Source of the DNA: Clostridiaceae bacterium
GTDB taxonomy: Bacteria; Bacillota; Clostridia; Lachnospirales; Lachnospiraceae
Assembly: GCA_018378255.1 (NCBI GenBank)
Contig: JAGZXV010000003.1
Span: 1 to 64,000, forward strand
Direction of reading: 5' to 3'
DNA length: 64,000 bases
In this document: positions 7,476-15,522 of the stretch, piece after piece
Layout of the letters: each line of letters opens with the position of its first letter
Numbering within the stretch: position 1 is the first letter of the stretch
Position numbers and translations under genes: made by a program
The notes under the pieces: generated by a model
Told to the model about the DNA's origin: nothing
The model's database searches: none
What the model saw: only the letters and a program-made list of their open reading frames with translations

Positions 7476-8582
7476 ATGAAGAAAAGAAGTCTGTTATTTA
7501 TGTTGGGGACGCTCATGATGGTATCGTTGGCGGGATGCGGTTCGGGAGGAAATAAGCCTGCGGAAACTCCGGCTAAGACAGAGGCGGCCAAGACAGAAGC
7601 GGCGAAAACAGAAGCAGCGAAAGCTGAAGAAGGCAAGACGGAAGCGGCCAAAGCGGACGGAGAACAGGCAAAGGCCGGCAGTGACAGCGCAGGAGCATTT
7701 AAGCCGACAAAAGATGTGAACTTTGTTGTGGGGTTTGATGCCGGCGGTTCGGCAGATATCCCGGCAAGAATCGTAGCAAAATATATGTCCCAATATGCAG
7801 GGGTTAATGTTACGGTCAGCAATGTGGTTGGTTCCAGCGGACGTGTGGCGGCAAACCAGGTGAGATCAACAGAACCCGACGGATATACTCTTCTTCATGT
7901 TCCGGTAGGCTACTATCTGCAGGCAGCGCTGGGAAATGCAGATTTTACATACGAAGATTTTGAACCGGTGACCATGTGGTGTGATTCCTGGGTAGGCCTT
8001 GTGGTGAGAGCGGACGCTCCTTACAGCACCTATGAAGAATTTATCGCAGCGGCAAAGGAAAATCCGGGAACCATTAAGGTAGGGTCTGTTTCAGGCACAT
8101 TGCCCCAGCTCGCAACACTGGCGATTGTGGATAAAGAAGGCGTAGAATTTAATATGGTGGATATCGGTTCCAATAATAAAGCGACCGAGCTGTTGGGAAG
8201 CCGTATTGATGCATATATTGACGGCGTGGGACAGTTTAAACAGTATGTGGAAAGCGGAGATTTTAAATGTCTGATGGCATTTGCTTATGAGGATACGGAA
8301 ATTCCAGGTTATGAAGGACTTCCGAGCGCAGAGAGCCTGGGATATACGGATTTTGATTATCTGCTTCAGTCATTTGGTATGTGGGCTCCTAAAGGAACCG
8401 ATCCGGCAGCAGTTGAATACTATGCCAATCTGGTAAAACAGGCGGCCGAAGATCCTGACTGTATCGCAGAACTCAATGCTCTGGGCTATGGCGCCAGATT
8501 TGACACTCCCGCAGATTATGCGGAAAACTGTAAGAATGTGTTGGAAGGTACAAAAAAGGCTGTTGAAGGTATTTTACAGTAA
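7476..8582 (+). CDS. Tripartite tricarboxylate transporter (TTT) substrate-binding lipoprotein, TctC family
   Basis: 368 residues. A lipoprotein signal ends in SLAGCGSG, so the protein is anchored outside the membrane. A linker of repeated KTEAA units (residues about 30-65) follows. The TctC/Bug domain starts at VNFVVGFDAGGSADIPARIV and continues with GRVAANQVRSTEPDGYTLL. These proteins bind carboxylate-bearing solutes through two loops, the first being this GGSAD region. It is the first gene of a complete TTT set (binding protein, small and large membrane subunits), which uses an ion gradient and no ATPase. The ligand is probably an organic or sugar acid, judged from the Ula-type genes downstream. 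Confidence 0.93.
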   Translation: MKKRSLLFMLGTLMMVSLAGCGSGGNKPAETPAKTEAAKTEAAKTEAAKAEEGKTEAAKADGEQAKAGSDSAGAFKPTKDVNFVVGFDAGGSADIPARIVAKYMSQYAGVNVTVSNVVGSSGRVAANQVRSTEPDGYTLLHVPVGYYLQAALGNADFTYEDFEPVTMWCDSWVGLVVRADAPYSTYEEFIAAAKENPGTIKVGSVSGTLPQLATLAIVDKEGVEFNMVDIGSNNKATELLGSRIDAYIDGVGQFKQYVESGDFKCLMAFAYEDTEIPGYEGLPSAESLGYTDFDYLLQSFGMWAPKGTDPAAVEYYANLVKQAAEDPDCIAELNALGYGARFDTPADYAENCKNVLEGTKKAVEGILQ

Positions 8583-8621
8583 TTGATTACAGGCAAAGAC
8601 AGGATGTCTGATGGAGGATGT

Positions 8622-9101
8622 ATGGGGGAATTAATTTTTTTAGGAATCGTGATGGCGGTATGCGCTTACTTCTATACTTTGACATTCGGGTTTGCGGTCA
8701 GCATCCTGGATAAGTCGGGCGGAGCCGCAGTATTTCCCAGATTTGTCATACTGTTTCTGGCAGTGTTTTTAGTGGTAAGGTTTATAACGGTTCTCAGGGA
8801 GAAACAGAAAAAGCCGTTTGCATTTAAAGAACTTTTTACGGGAATGCGCCTGTTCTTTTTCGTCTCGTTGATTTGTTATATACTGGCTCTTAAACATTTG
8901 GGATATTTAATCTGTACACTGGCGTTTCTGATGGTGACGGTAAATGTGTTCTACTACAAGACAAAGGACGGCTGGGGACCGGTGAAGTCAATTGTGCTGC
9001 GAAATGTTTTGCTGGCTGTATTTACACTGGCGATGAATTACTTTTTTGTCCGGATTCTGCATATCATGCTGCCGTCCGGATTTCTGCCCCAATTATTTTA
9101 A
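8622..9101 (+). CDS. TTT small membrane subunit, TctB family
   Basis: 159 residues from the ATG at 8622, preceded by GGAGG (8613-8617). Earlier starts at 8604 (ATG) and 8583 (TTG) are possible but less well placed. Four hydrophobic segments are visible (ELIFLGIVMAVCAYFYTLTF, VFPRFVILFLAVFLVVRF, LFFFVSLICYILALK, LAVFTLAMNYFFVRIL), the pattern of the poorly conserved TctB subunit. It sits between the binding protein and TctA, as in other TTT operons. Confidence 0.88.
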   Translation: MGELIFLGIVMAVCAYFYTLTFGFAVSILDKSGGAAVFPRFVILFLAVFLVVRFITVLREKQKKPFAFKELFTGMRLFFFVSLICYILALKHLGYLICTLAFLMVTVNVFYYKTKDGWGPVKSIVLRNVLLAVFTLAMNYFFVRILHIMLPSGFLPQLF

Positions 9102-9119
9102 AGGATATGAGGTGAATGT

Positions 9120-10607
9120 ATGGATATGATGGTACAAGTCTTTCAAAATATATTCAATCCGGAAAGCCTGTTTCTGATTCTTGCGGGCGTGGTGATTGGA
9201 AATATATTCGGATGTATTCCGGGGCTGAATACTCCGATTGCGATCGCCCTCTGCCTGCCGTTTACTATGGCAATGGATCAGGTTCCCACGGTCTGCCTTC
9301 TCATGGGTATCTACATGGGAGGCGTTTCCGGCGGTCTGGTTTCTGCTATCCTTCTTAAAATACCGGGAACTGCGGCGGCGGTGGCAACTACATTTGACGG
9401 TTACCCTATGACGCTCAAAGGGCAGGGGACGGAAGCGCTGACACTGGGAGCGTTCGCATCGTTTTTCGGCGGCATTTTCAGTACCATAATGTTGCTTCTG
9501 CTGGCTCCCCTTCTTTCGAAACTGGCCATCGGATTTGGCCCGTGGGAATATTTTGGAGCGACAATTCTGGCCCTCAGCATGGTCTGCGTGCTGATTCAGG
9601 GGAAAATGGTGAAAGGGTTTATTTCTCTCGGAATCGGCCTTCTGGCAAAATGCGTCGGCATGAGCCCGATAGACGGTATGGCATACCGTTTTAGCTTCGG
9701 CAACGTGAACCTGGAAAATGGATTCAGCCTGATTGCCGTGATTATCGGAGTATTTGCACTTCCGGAGATCATAAATAATGCCGGAAAATTAAAAGAAACT
9801 TTAAGCGTTACAAAGATTCATAAAAAGCTTTTCCATATGCTTCCTATGAAAGATATCAAGCGGCATTTTGTAAATTTCATGAGGTCCAGCGTGATTGGAA
9901 CCGTGATCGGCATTCTGCCCGGACTGGGCGGAGGGCCTGCCGGACTTATGGCCTATGCGGCGGCTAAAAAGTCTTCCAAGACGCCGGAAATGTTCGGAAA
10001 CGGATGTGATGAAGGAATTGCCGCATCGGAAAGCGCAAACAATGCTACCACAGGAGGGGCGCTGATCCCCATGCTTTCCTTATCCGTACCAGGAGATACG
10101 TCTACAGCCGTAATTATGGGCGCATTTGCCATTCAGGGAATTGTGGTCGGACCAAACCTGAGCCTGACGCAGCCTGTTCTGTTCCGTTCGATCATCATGG
10201 CGGTATTTGTGGCAAACATATTCATGTTTTTATACCATGGATCAACCCTGCGCTTTATGGCCCGGGTGATTGAGATCCCTAAAATGTACCTGATGCCTTT
10301 GATCGTGGCGTTCTGTGTAACCGGTATTTTCTGCCTGAATGCCAATGTTTTCGACCTGTATTATACGATTGGCTTCATAATTTTGGGCTATGTGCTGGAT
10401 AAAAATGATTATCCGGTGGCGCCGCTGATCATGGGAATGATTCTGGGCGGGACGGTGGAAGAAAATCTGAGACGGTCTATCAGCTATTATGGTTCATTCC
10501 AGAACTGCCTTACCATAAAATCTGTGGGAACATTGTTTTTTGTGATTGCGGTTATTATTCCGGTGGTGTCCGGGTTTGTGAATGCGAAGAAATCTTTTGC
10601 TAAGTAG
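9120..10607 (+). CDS. TTT large membrane subunit, TctA family
   Basis: 495 residues with about eleven or twelve membrane segments. The family signatures are present: NIFGCIPGLNTPIAIALCLP, GIYMGGVSGGLVSAILLKIPG, TTFDGYPM and, in the second half, VIGILPGLGGGPAGLMAYA and GGALIPMLSLSVPGDTSTA. The two PGLN/PGLG halves reflect the internal duplication of the permease. It starts 18 bases after the small subunit, so translation is likely coupled. Transcription probably ends within or before the hairpin element at 10729. Confidence 0.95.
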   Translation: MDMMVQVFQNIFNPESLFLILAGVVIGNIFGCIPGLNTPIAIALCLPFTMAMDQVPTVCLLMGIYMGGVSGGLVSAILLKIPGTAAAVATTFDGYPMTLKGQGTEALTLGAFASFFGGIFSTIMLLLLAPLLSKLAIGFGPWEYFGATILALSMVCVLIQGKMVKGFISLGIGLLAKCVGMSPIDGMAYRFSFGNVNLENGFSLIAVIIGVFALPEIINNAGKLKETLSVTKIHKKLFHMLPMKDIKRHFVNFMRSSVIGTVIGILPGLGGGPAGLMAYAAAKKSSKTPEMFGNGCDEGIAASESANNATTGGALIPMLSLSVPGDTSTAVIMGAFAIQGIVVGPNLSLTQPVLFRSIIMAVFVANIFMFLYHGSTLRFMARVIEIPKMYLMPLIVAFCVTGIFCLNANVFDLYYTIGFIILGYVLDKNDYPVAPLIMGMILGGTVEENLRRSISYYGSFQNCLTIKSVGTLFFVIAVIIPVVSGFVNAKKSFAK

Positions 10608-10728
10608 CCGGTAAGGCTGTTCGGTTTGGTATTCGGTTTTTGGTTTTCGGAGGATTACCGGCTGGGTGCAGGCTGGATGGAGGTAAAAGATTCCGGAATA
10701 GGAAATAATTTTTAAAATATTGGATTAA

Positions 10729-10816
10729 CATGGAACTCAGGGCTTTTTAACATCGAACCTCAGGGCTTTTTTTAAAAAGCCCTGAGGTTCGATGTTAAAA
10801 AGCCCTGAGTTCTATG
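10729..10816. repeat. Long inverted repeat (43-base arms), first copy of a hairpin family
   Basis: Arms 10729-10771 and 10774-10816 are complementary over 43 bases with one mismatch and a two-base loop. Each arm holds two related units, GAACTCAGGGCTTTTTAA and GAACCTCAGGGCTTTTT, so the arm is itself a short tandem repeat. The inner part resembles the hairpin at 11840 (shared AACATCRAAC and GGCWTTTTT). It could end transcription in both directions, but it is far longer than a usual terminator, so a small mobile or REP-like element is possible. The rest of 10608-10997 holds the ogt promoter. Confidence 0.85.
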
Positions 10817-10944
10817 CTGCCCACATATTTATCAATAATAAGATGCCAATAGTTTTTAAACATTTTTAGATATTTTATTTTGAAATTTAGTGATATGATT
10901 GTATTAAGGCTTCCTGGAATTGGCGAAGCTGAGCTGTAATGAAC

Positions 10945-10974
10945 TTGTGGAATGCATTATAATTTGTCTATAAT
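10945..10974 (+). promoter_or_regulatory. Probable ogt promoter
   Basis: TTGTGG (10945-10950) and TATAAT (10969-10974) are spaced by 18 bases. A second TATAAT lies at 10958-10963. The ogt start codon follows 24 bases after the downstream -10. Confidence 0.5.
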
Positions 10975-10997
10975 AGTAAGAAATGTGAGGTGGGATT

Positions 10998-11537
10998 ATG
11001 CTGTACACGACTACATACCATTCTCCTGTCGGCAGCCTTATGCTGGCTGAAAAAGATGGCGCTATTGCCGGCCTTTGGATGGAAGGACAGAAATATTTTC
11101 TCGGATCGCTGAAGGAAGAAATAAAGGAAAAAAGCGATTCCGTGGTTTTGAATCAGGCGAAGGAATGGCTGGACCGTTATTTCAGAGGGGAAAAACCTTC
11201 GGCCAGCGAACTGAGGCTCGCTCCCGAAGGCAGTGAATTCCGCAAAGAAGTCTGGAAAATTCTTTGTGAAATACCCTATGGAGAGCTGACCACCTATGGA
11301 GAAATATCAAAAAAGATTGCGGCAGGCCGCGGTCTGGAAAGAATGTCGGCTCAGGCCGTAGGCGGTGCGGTAGGGCACAATCCGATTTCAATTATTATCC
11401 CCTGCCACCGTGTAGTTGGCTCAGACGGAAGTCTGACCGGGTACGCAGGCGGTCTGACAAAGAAAATTCAACTGCTTACGATGGAAGGAGTTGACATGGA
11501 AAAGCTGTTTATCCCCACAAAAGGAACGGCGCTTTAA
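10998..11537 (+). CDS. ogt: Methylated-DNA--[protein]-cysteine S-methyltransferase
   Basis: 179 residues, the Ogt length class. The N-terminal ferredoxin-like domain starts YHSPVGSLMLAEKDGAIAGL. The C-terminal domain carries EIPYGELTTYGEI (helix-turn-helix) and the active site IIPCHRVVG with acceptor C136, then GYAGGL. It repairs O6-alkylguanine and O4-alkylthymine by taking the alkyl group onto the cysteine once. GAGGTGGG before the ATG serves as ribosome binding site. It is followed 17 bases later by the broken alkyltransferase-like gene, and the pair is flanked by related long hairpins (10729, 11840). Confidence 0.95.
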   Translation: MLYTTTYHSPVGSLMLAEKDGAIAGLWMEGQKYFLGSLKEEIKEKSDSVVLNQAKEWLDRYFRGEKPSASELRLAPEGSEFRKEVWKILCEIPYGELTTYGEISKKIAAGRGLERMSAQAVGGAVGHNPISIIIPCHRVVGSDGSLTGYAGGLTKKIQLLTMEGVDMEKLFIPTKGTAL

Positions 11538-11554
11538 CAGGAGGCAAAGGAGAT

Positions 11555-11831
11555 ATGGACTGGCGTAAGATGTCTGGTGAAATGGATACTGGGTTTGTAA
11601 ACCGGGTATATGGAATCGTTGCGGAAATACCCAGAGGAAAGGTTGCAACCTATGGACAGATCGCGGAAATGAATTTTCAAACACACTCTGGCACCAGATT
11701 ACGTTTTTGGCGGGCAGAAAAGGCAGCGTGCAATGCTGGAAGGGGAAGGCATTACATTTCTGCAGAATGGCCGGATTAATATAGAACGGCATCAATGGGG
11801 AGAATATGAACAGTTGACTTTGCCGCTATAA
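11555..11831 (+). pseudogene. Broken alkyltransferase-like (ATL/MGMT C-domain) gene
   Basis: The first frame encodes GFVNRVYGIVAEIPRGKVATYGQIAE (here in two parts), the start of an alkyltransferase-like domain, and then loses similarity near 11677. From about 11692 a different frame encodes APDYVFGGQKRQRAML, EGEGITFLQNGRI and ERHQW, the known tail of ATL proteins, ending at a TAA at 11829-11831. The central part with the PCHR/PWHR site is missing, so an internal deletion of perhaps 30-50 codons plus a frameshift has destroyed the gene. ATL proteins flag alkylated guanines for nucleotide excision repair. It follows the intact ogt directly and has its own ribosome binding site (AGGAGG). Confidence 0.85.
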
Positions 11832-11839
11832 GAGCTTTA

Positions 11840-11887
11840 AACATCAAACGTGAAGGCATTTTTAAAAATGCCTTCACGTTTGATGTT
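11840..11887. repeat. Long inverted repeat (24-base arms), second copy of the hairpin family
   Basis: Arms 11840-11863 and 11864-11887 are perfectly complementary with no unpaired centre, AACATCAAAC at the outside and GGCATTTTT at the inside. An extra half-unit GTTTGATGTT follows at 11895-11904. The inner sequence parallels the hairpin at 10729, so the ogt island is bracketed by two members of one family. It could act as a terminator. The remaining stretch 11905-12120 is very AT-rich and holds no recognisable gene. Confidence 0.8.
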
Positions 11888-12121
11888 AAAAAAAGTTTGA
11901 TGTTCAAAAACCTGATCTCTAATTTTATTTCTTCTATATCTATCAAAAAATTCCATCAAAAAATAAAACGCAAATCACCAATCAAATATAAATACAATTA
12001 TACGTCTAAAAACAATCAATACACAAAACTACCAATATAAAATCAATCATATAATATCAATAAAATCTTAAATATCTTAAAAATACAGCCTACCCACCAA
12101 AAATCCATTAAAAAACGAATG

Positions 12122-12210
12122 TTATATGAATAAAAAGCCGCCATTCCCATTGACAATACGAACGAAATAACGTAAAATAAATACAAATAGTTAATAAACG
12201 ATCATAAAAC
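12122..12210 (+). promoter_or_regulatory. Sulfatase-operon promoter with two DeoR-type motifs
   Basis: TTGACA at 12150-12155 and TAAAAT at 12173-12178 are 17 bases apart, a strong promoter. TTATATGAA (12122-12130) is the complement of TTCATATAA, the exact upstream motif of the TTT promoter, 20 bases before the -35. AAACGATCATAAAAC (12196-12210) lies in the leader and matches AAACATTCATAAAAC of the TTT leader at 13 of 15 bases. Confidence 0.6.
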
Positions 12211-12226
12211 AGAAGGGAAGAGGCTT

Positions 12227-14020
12227 ATGAGAGCGATAATGGTGATGTTTGATTCATTAAACCGAAGGCTATTAGAGCCATACGGCTGCGATTGGACTCA
12301 GACACCTAATTTTAAACGGCTGGCTGAAAAAACGGCGGTATTTGACAACTTCTATGTGGGAAGTCTTCCGTGTATGCCGGCGAGACGGGATATTCATACC
12401 GGCCGGTACAGTTTTTTACATAGGAGCTGGGGGCCGCTGGAGCCGTTTGACAATTCCATGCCAAGAATTTTAAAGGAGAATGGAATCTATACGCGACTGA
12501 TCAGCGATCATGGACATTACTGGGAAGATGGAGGATGCACCTACCACACCATGTATTCAAGCTGGGAATGTGTGAGAGGGCAGGAGGCTGACCCCTGGTC
12601 CTGGCGGACCGATGAACCCGAGATTCCAAAACATGTTCCGACGATGAGAGAGTTCACTCATCCGGAATGGTGGAGGGATAACTGGTGCAACCGGGAAATC
12701 ATACATAAAAAGAATGAATGGCCGCAGAATCTGGTATTTGACAAGGGCCTGGAATTTTTGGAGACCAATAAGGATTTGGATAACTGGTTTGTGCAGATAG
12801 AGACATTTGATCCCCATGAACCCTTCGATGTGCCGGAGGAATTTGCAGAGCTTTATGAGGACGACTACAGCGGGGATCATTTCGACTGGCCGCCTTATGC
12901 GCCTGTCAGTGAAAGCAGGGAAGCGGTGGAGCACATCAGAAAGCGGTATGCCTCTCTGCTGACCATGTGCGACAGGAATTTGGGCAGAGTTCTGGATTTC
13001 ATGGATGAGCATGAGATGTGGAAGGACACCATGCTGATCGTCAATACGGATCACGGATTCATGCTGGGGGAGAAGGACTGGTGGGCGAAATCAGTGATGC
13101 CCTGTTATAACGAGCTGGCCAATACCCCGTTTTTTATGTGGGATCCGCGTTTTCCGGTTCAGGGAGAGCGCAGGACTGCTTTATGCCAGACCATCGATAT
13201 CCCGGCCTCTTTACTGGAATTCTTCCAAGTGGAACTGCCTGGGGAAATGATGGGAAAACCTCTTGCCAACGTGTTAAAAGAGAATGAAAAAGTCAGGGAT
13301 TATGCTATTTTCGGTTTCCATGGATCATTTGTCAACATTACGGATGGTGAATTTTTGTATATGAGGGCCTCGTCCTCCGTATCCAACCAGCCGCTGAACG
13401 AATATACGCTGATGCCGACGCACCAGCAGGGATTTTTCAGCCCCAGAGAGTTAAAAGAGATCGAGATATGCGGTCCGCTGCCATTTACACGGGGATGCCA
13501 GGTGATGAAAATCAAAAACCAGAGCCGCCTTGCCAATGCCACCTTCTGCAATTCGTTCCAGTATGGCAATATGCTGTTTGACCTGAAAAATGATCCGGAA
13601 CAGTTAAAACCAATAGACAATCCTGCTGTGGAAGCCCGGTTTGTTAATGCGTTAATCCTCAAGCTGATGGAAAGCGATGCTCCAAAAGAACAGTTTGAAC
13701 GGCTGGGTATCGATCCGGGAACGGATTATGATGAAGAGCGCATTTTAGCAGACAGGAAACGGGCGGTTACATTTGACAGTTTTGAGATAACAAAGAAATA
13801 CCAGTGGTCGGATGAAGCGAAAAATATATTTATCGGCATGCTGTCTCTGCTGGCTGAGAACCAGACGGATGAATACTTCAGTTCTATTGAAGCGGTCATG
13901 AAGGAATCAGGAGACCGGATGGTGGAACGGAAACATTTTGAACAGATAGCCAGAAAGTTTTATTCCGATCAGGATGGAAAGGTGTTCTATTTTCTGAATA
14001 AGCTTGCGAGGATCAGATGA
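12227..14020 (+). CDS. Cytoplasmic sulfatase (type I, formylglycine-dependent)
   Basis: 597 residues, no signal peptide. C49-M-P-A-R53 in SLPCMPARRDIHTGR is the C-x-P-x-R sulfatase signature; C49 would be oxidised to formylglycine by a maturase such as anSME, which is not in the window. Metal-binding segments MVMFDSLNRR and NTDHGFMLGEKDWW are present. Phosphonate monoester hydrolases share the motif, so a phosphoester substrate is the alternative. It is the first gene of an operon with an FGGY kinase and UlaG, UlaE and UlaF, which suggests it removes sulfate from an imported sulfated sugar acid. The last four bases overlap the kinase start (ATGA). Confidence 0.88.
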   Translation: MRAIMVMFDSLNRRLLEPYGCDWTQTPNFKRLAEKTAVFDNFYVGSLPCMPARRDIHTGRYSFLHRSWGPLEPFDNSMPRILKENGIYTRLISDHGHYWEDGGCTYHTMYSSWECVRGQEADPWSWRTDEPEIPKHVPTMREFTHPEWWRDNWCNREIIHKKNEWPQNLVFDKGLEFLETNKDLDNWFVQIETFDPHEPFDVPEEFAELYEDDYSGDHFDWPPYAPVSESREAVEHIRKRYASLLTMCDRNLGRVLDFMDEHEMWKDTMLIVNTDHGFMLGEKDWWAKSVMPCYNELANTPFFMWDPRFPVQGERRTALCQTIDIPASLLEFFQVELPGEMMGKPLANVLKENEKVRDYAIFGFHGSFVNITDGEFLYMRASSSVSNQPLNEYTLMPTHQQGFFSPRELKEIEICGPLPFTRGCQVMKIKNQSRLANATFCNSFQYGNMLFDLKNDPEQLKPIDNPAVEARFVNALILKLMESDAPKEQFERLGIDPGTDYDEERILADRKRAVTFDSFEITKKYQWSDEAKNIFIGMLSLLAENQTDEYFSSIEAVMKESGDRMVERKHFEQIARKFYSDQDGKVFYFLNKLARIR

Positions 14021-15507
14021 TGGGGAATGACAGGATATTAGTCGTGGATGTGGGAACATCCAGTCTGAGAGGGATTTTATTCGACCGGAAAGGGAAAACG
14101 GTCTGGAAAGGCCAGAGGGAATACGAACTGGAAGTATCAGGAGATGGCGCGGTGGAGATGGATCTTCAGGTTTTGGACTGCCACCTTGAAAGCATTCTGA
14201 AGCAGGCGGGAACCTGGCTTGAGGCGCAGAAGGGAGAACTGGCCTGCATTACGGTCACTGCCCAGCGGTCATCTGTAATTCCGGTGGATGAGGATGGAAA
14301 TGCGCTTTCCAAAGCTATGATGTGGCAGGACACCAGGGCGGGAGAGATCTGCAGCAGGCTTGACGATGAAAAAAACCGGATCTACCGGATCTGCGGTATG
14401 AGGCCGTCGCCGGTTTTCTCAGCCCCCAAGATTCAATATATCAGGGAACAGGACGGGGAACTGTACCGCAGGTCATACAAGATGATTGGATTTCAGGAAT
14501 ATGTGCTCTGCAGGCTGAGCGGGCAGTTCGCCACGGATTTTTCCATCGCCAGCCGGACTTGTCTGTTTGATATCAGAAAACTGGAGTGGTCGGATGAACT
14601 GCTTAGTCTGTTCCATGTTGAGAAAGAAAAACTCTGCCGCCTGGTTCCGGCCGGGAGCGCTGTCGGGGAAACGAGAGAAGAGATCACCCGGATGCTGAAA
14701 CTTCCTCGTCCGGTGCCGGTGTTGTCTGCAGGAGGGGACCAGCAGTGCGCGTCCCTGGGGATGGGGTGCGTGGAGGACGGCCGGATAGCTGCTAATTCCG
14801 GCACCGGTTCCTATGTGATCGCATTGTCGGACCGGCCCGTCGGTGACGACGCCATGCGGGTGAACTGCAATCTCTCCGCAATACCTGGAAAATGGATTGT
14901 GGAAGGTTCGGTTCTCAGCGCAGGAAAGACGGTAAACTGGCTGAACCGGCTTCTGTTTGACAATCAGGAAGGCGGATTTAAAGAGCTGACGGATGCCTGC
15001 CGGACTTCGCCTGCGGGAGCCAGAGGGATGATATTTCTTCCTCTGTTGGCCGGAAAGGGAACGCCGGTGTGGAGACCTGATATGAGAGGGATGATTCTGG
15101 GCCTTGGATTCGAACACACCAAAGGCGATTTCGGCCGGGCTCTGTTGGAAGGCATCGCTTCAGAGATGAAAGAGTGCATTCAGATCATTTCCGGACTGAC
15201 CCGGACCGCATATGAGGTGGTGAAAGTAGCCGGCGGCATGACCCGCAATGACCTGTATAACCAGATTCAGGCCGATATGTATGAGGTGCCGGTGGTCAGG
15301 GCCTTTGATAATGAGGCTACAGGCCTGGGCGCCTGGATATCGGCTGCCAGGGAAATGGGCTGGTACACCTCTTATAAAGAAGCATATGAAACAGCCGCGG
15401 AAGGGATGGAAGAAAAAAGATATGATCCCGACCCGGACAATATAAGGATTTATGAAAACCTGTACAGCAGGCTCCGGCAGAAGGAAGCCGCTGTATATTA
15501 CCAATAA
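14017..15507 (+). CDS. FGGY-family carbohydrate kinase
   Basis: 496 residues, the standard size. The N-terminal ATPase domain begins ILVVDVGTSSLRGILFDRKG. It also carries MMWQDTRAGEIC, the sugar-binding AGGDQQCASLGMG and the NSGTGSYV phosphate loop. The C-terminal FGGY signature is VAGGMTRNDLYNQIQADM. The enzyme phosphorylates a ketose, polyol or aldonate with ATP. In the yia operons of enteric bacteria the L-xylulose kinase LyxK occupies this place beside UlaE/UlaF-type epimerases, so a linear keto-sugar or keto-acid is the likely substrate here. It is translationally coupled to the sulfatase through ATGA. Confidence 0.9.
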   Translation: MMGNDRILVVDVGTSSLRGILFDRKGKTVWKGQREYELEVSGDGAVEMDLQVLDCHLESILKQAGTWLEAQKGELACITVTAQRSSVIPVDEDGNALSKAMMWQDTRAGEICSRLDDEKNRIYRICGMRPSPVFSAPKIQYIREQDGELYRRSYKMIGFQEYVLCRLSGQFATDFSIASRTCLFDIRKLEWSDELLSLFHVEKEKLCRLVPAGSAVGETREEITRMLKLPRPVPVLSAGGDQQCASLGMGCVEDGRIAANSGTGSYVIALSDRPVGDDAMRVNCNLSAIPGKWIVEGSVLSAGKTVNWLNRLLFDNQEGGFKELTDACRTSPAGARGMIFLPLLAGKGTPVWRPDMRGMILGLGFEHTKGDFGRALLEGIASEMKECIQIISGLTRTAYEVVKVAGGMTRNDLYNQIQADMYEVPVVRAFDNEATGLGAWISAAREMGWYTSYKEAYETAAEGMEEKRYDPDPDNIRIYENLYSRLRQKEAAVYYQ

Positions 15508-15522
15508 AAGGAGAGCAAGATT

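Noticed and set aside
11900..12120. AT-rich stretch as a replication origin or attachment site
   Set aside because: No DnaA boxes, integrase, tRNA or duplicated ends were seen; it is more likely a long 5' region with low complexity.
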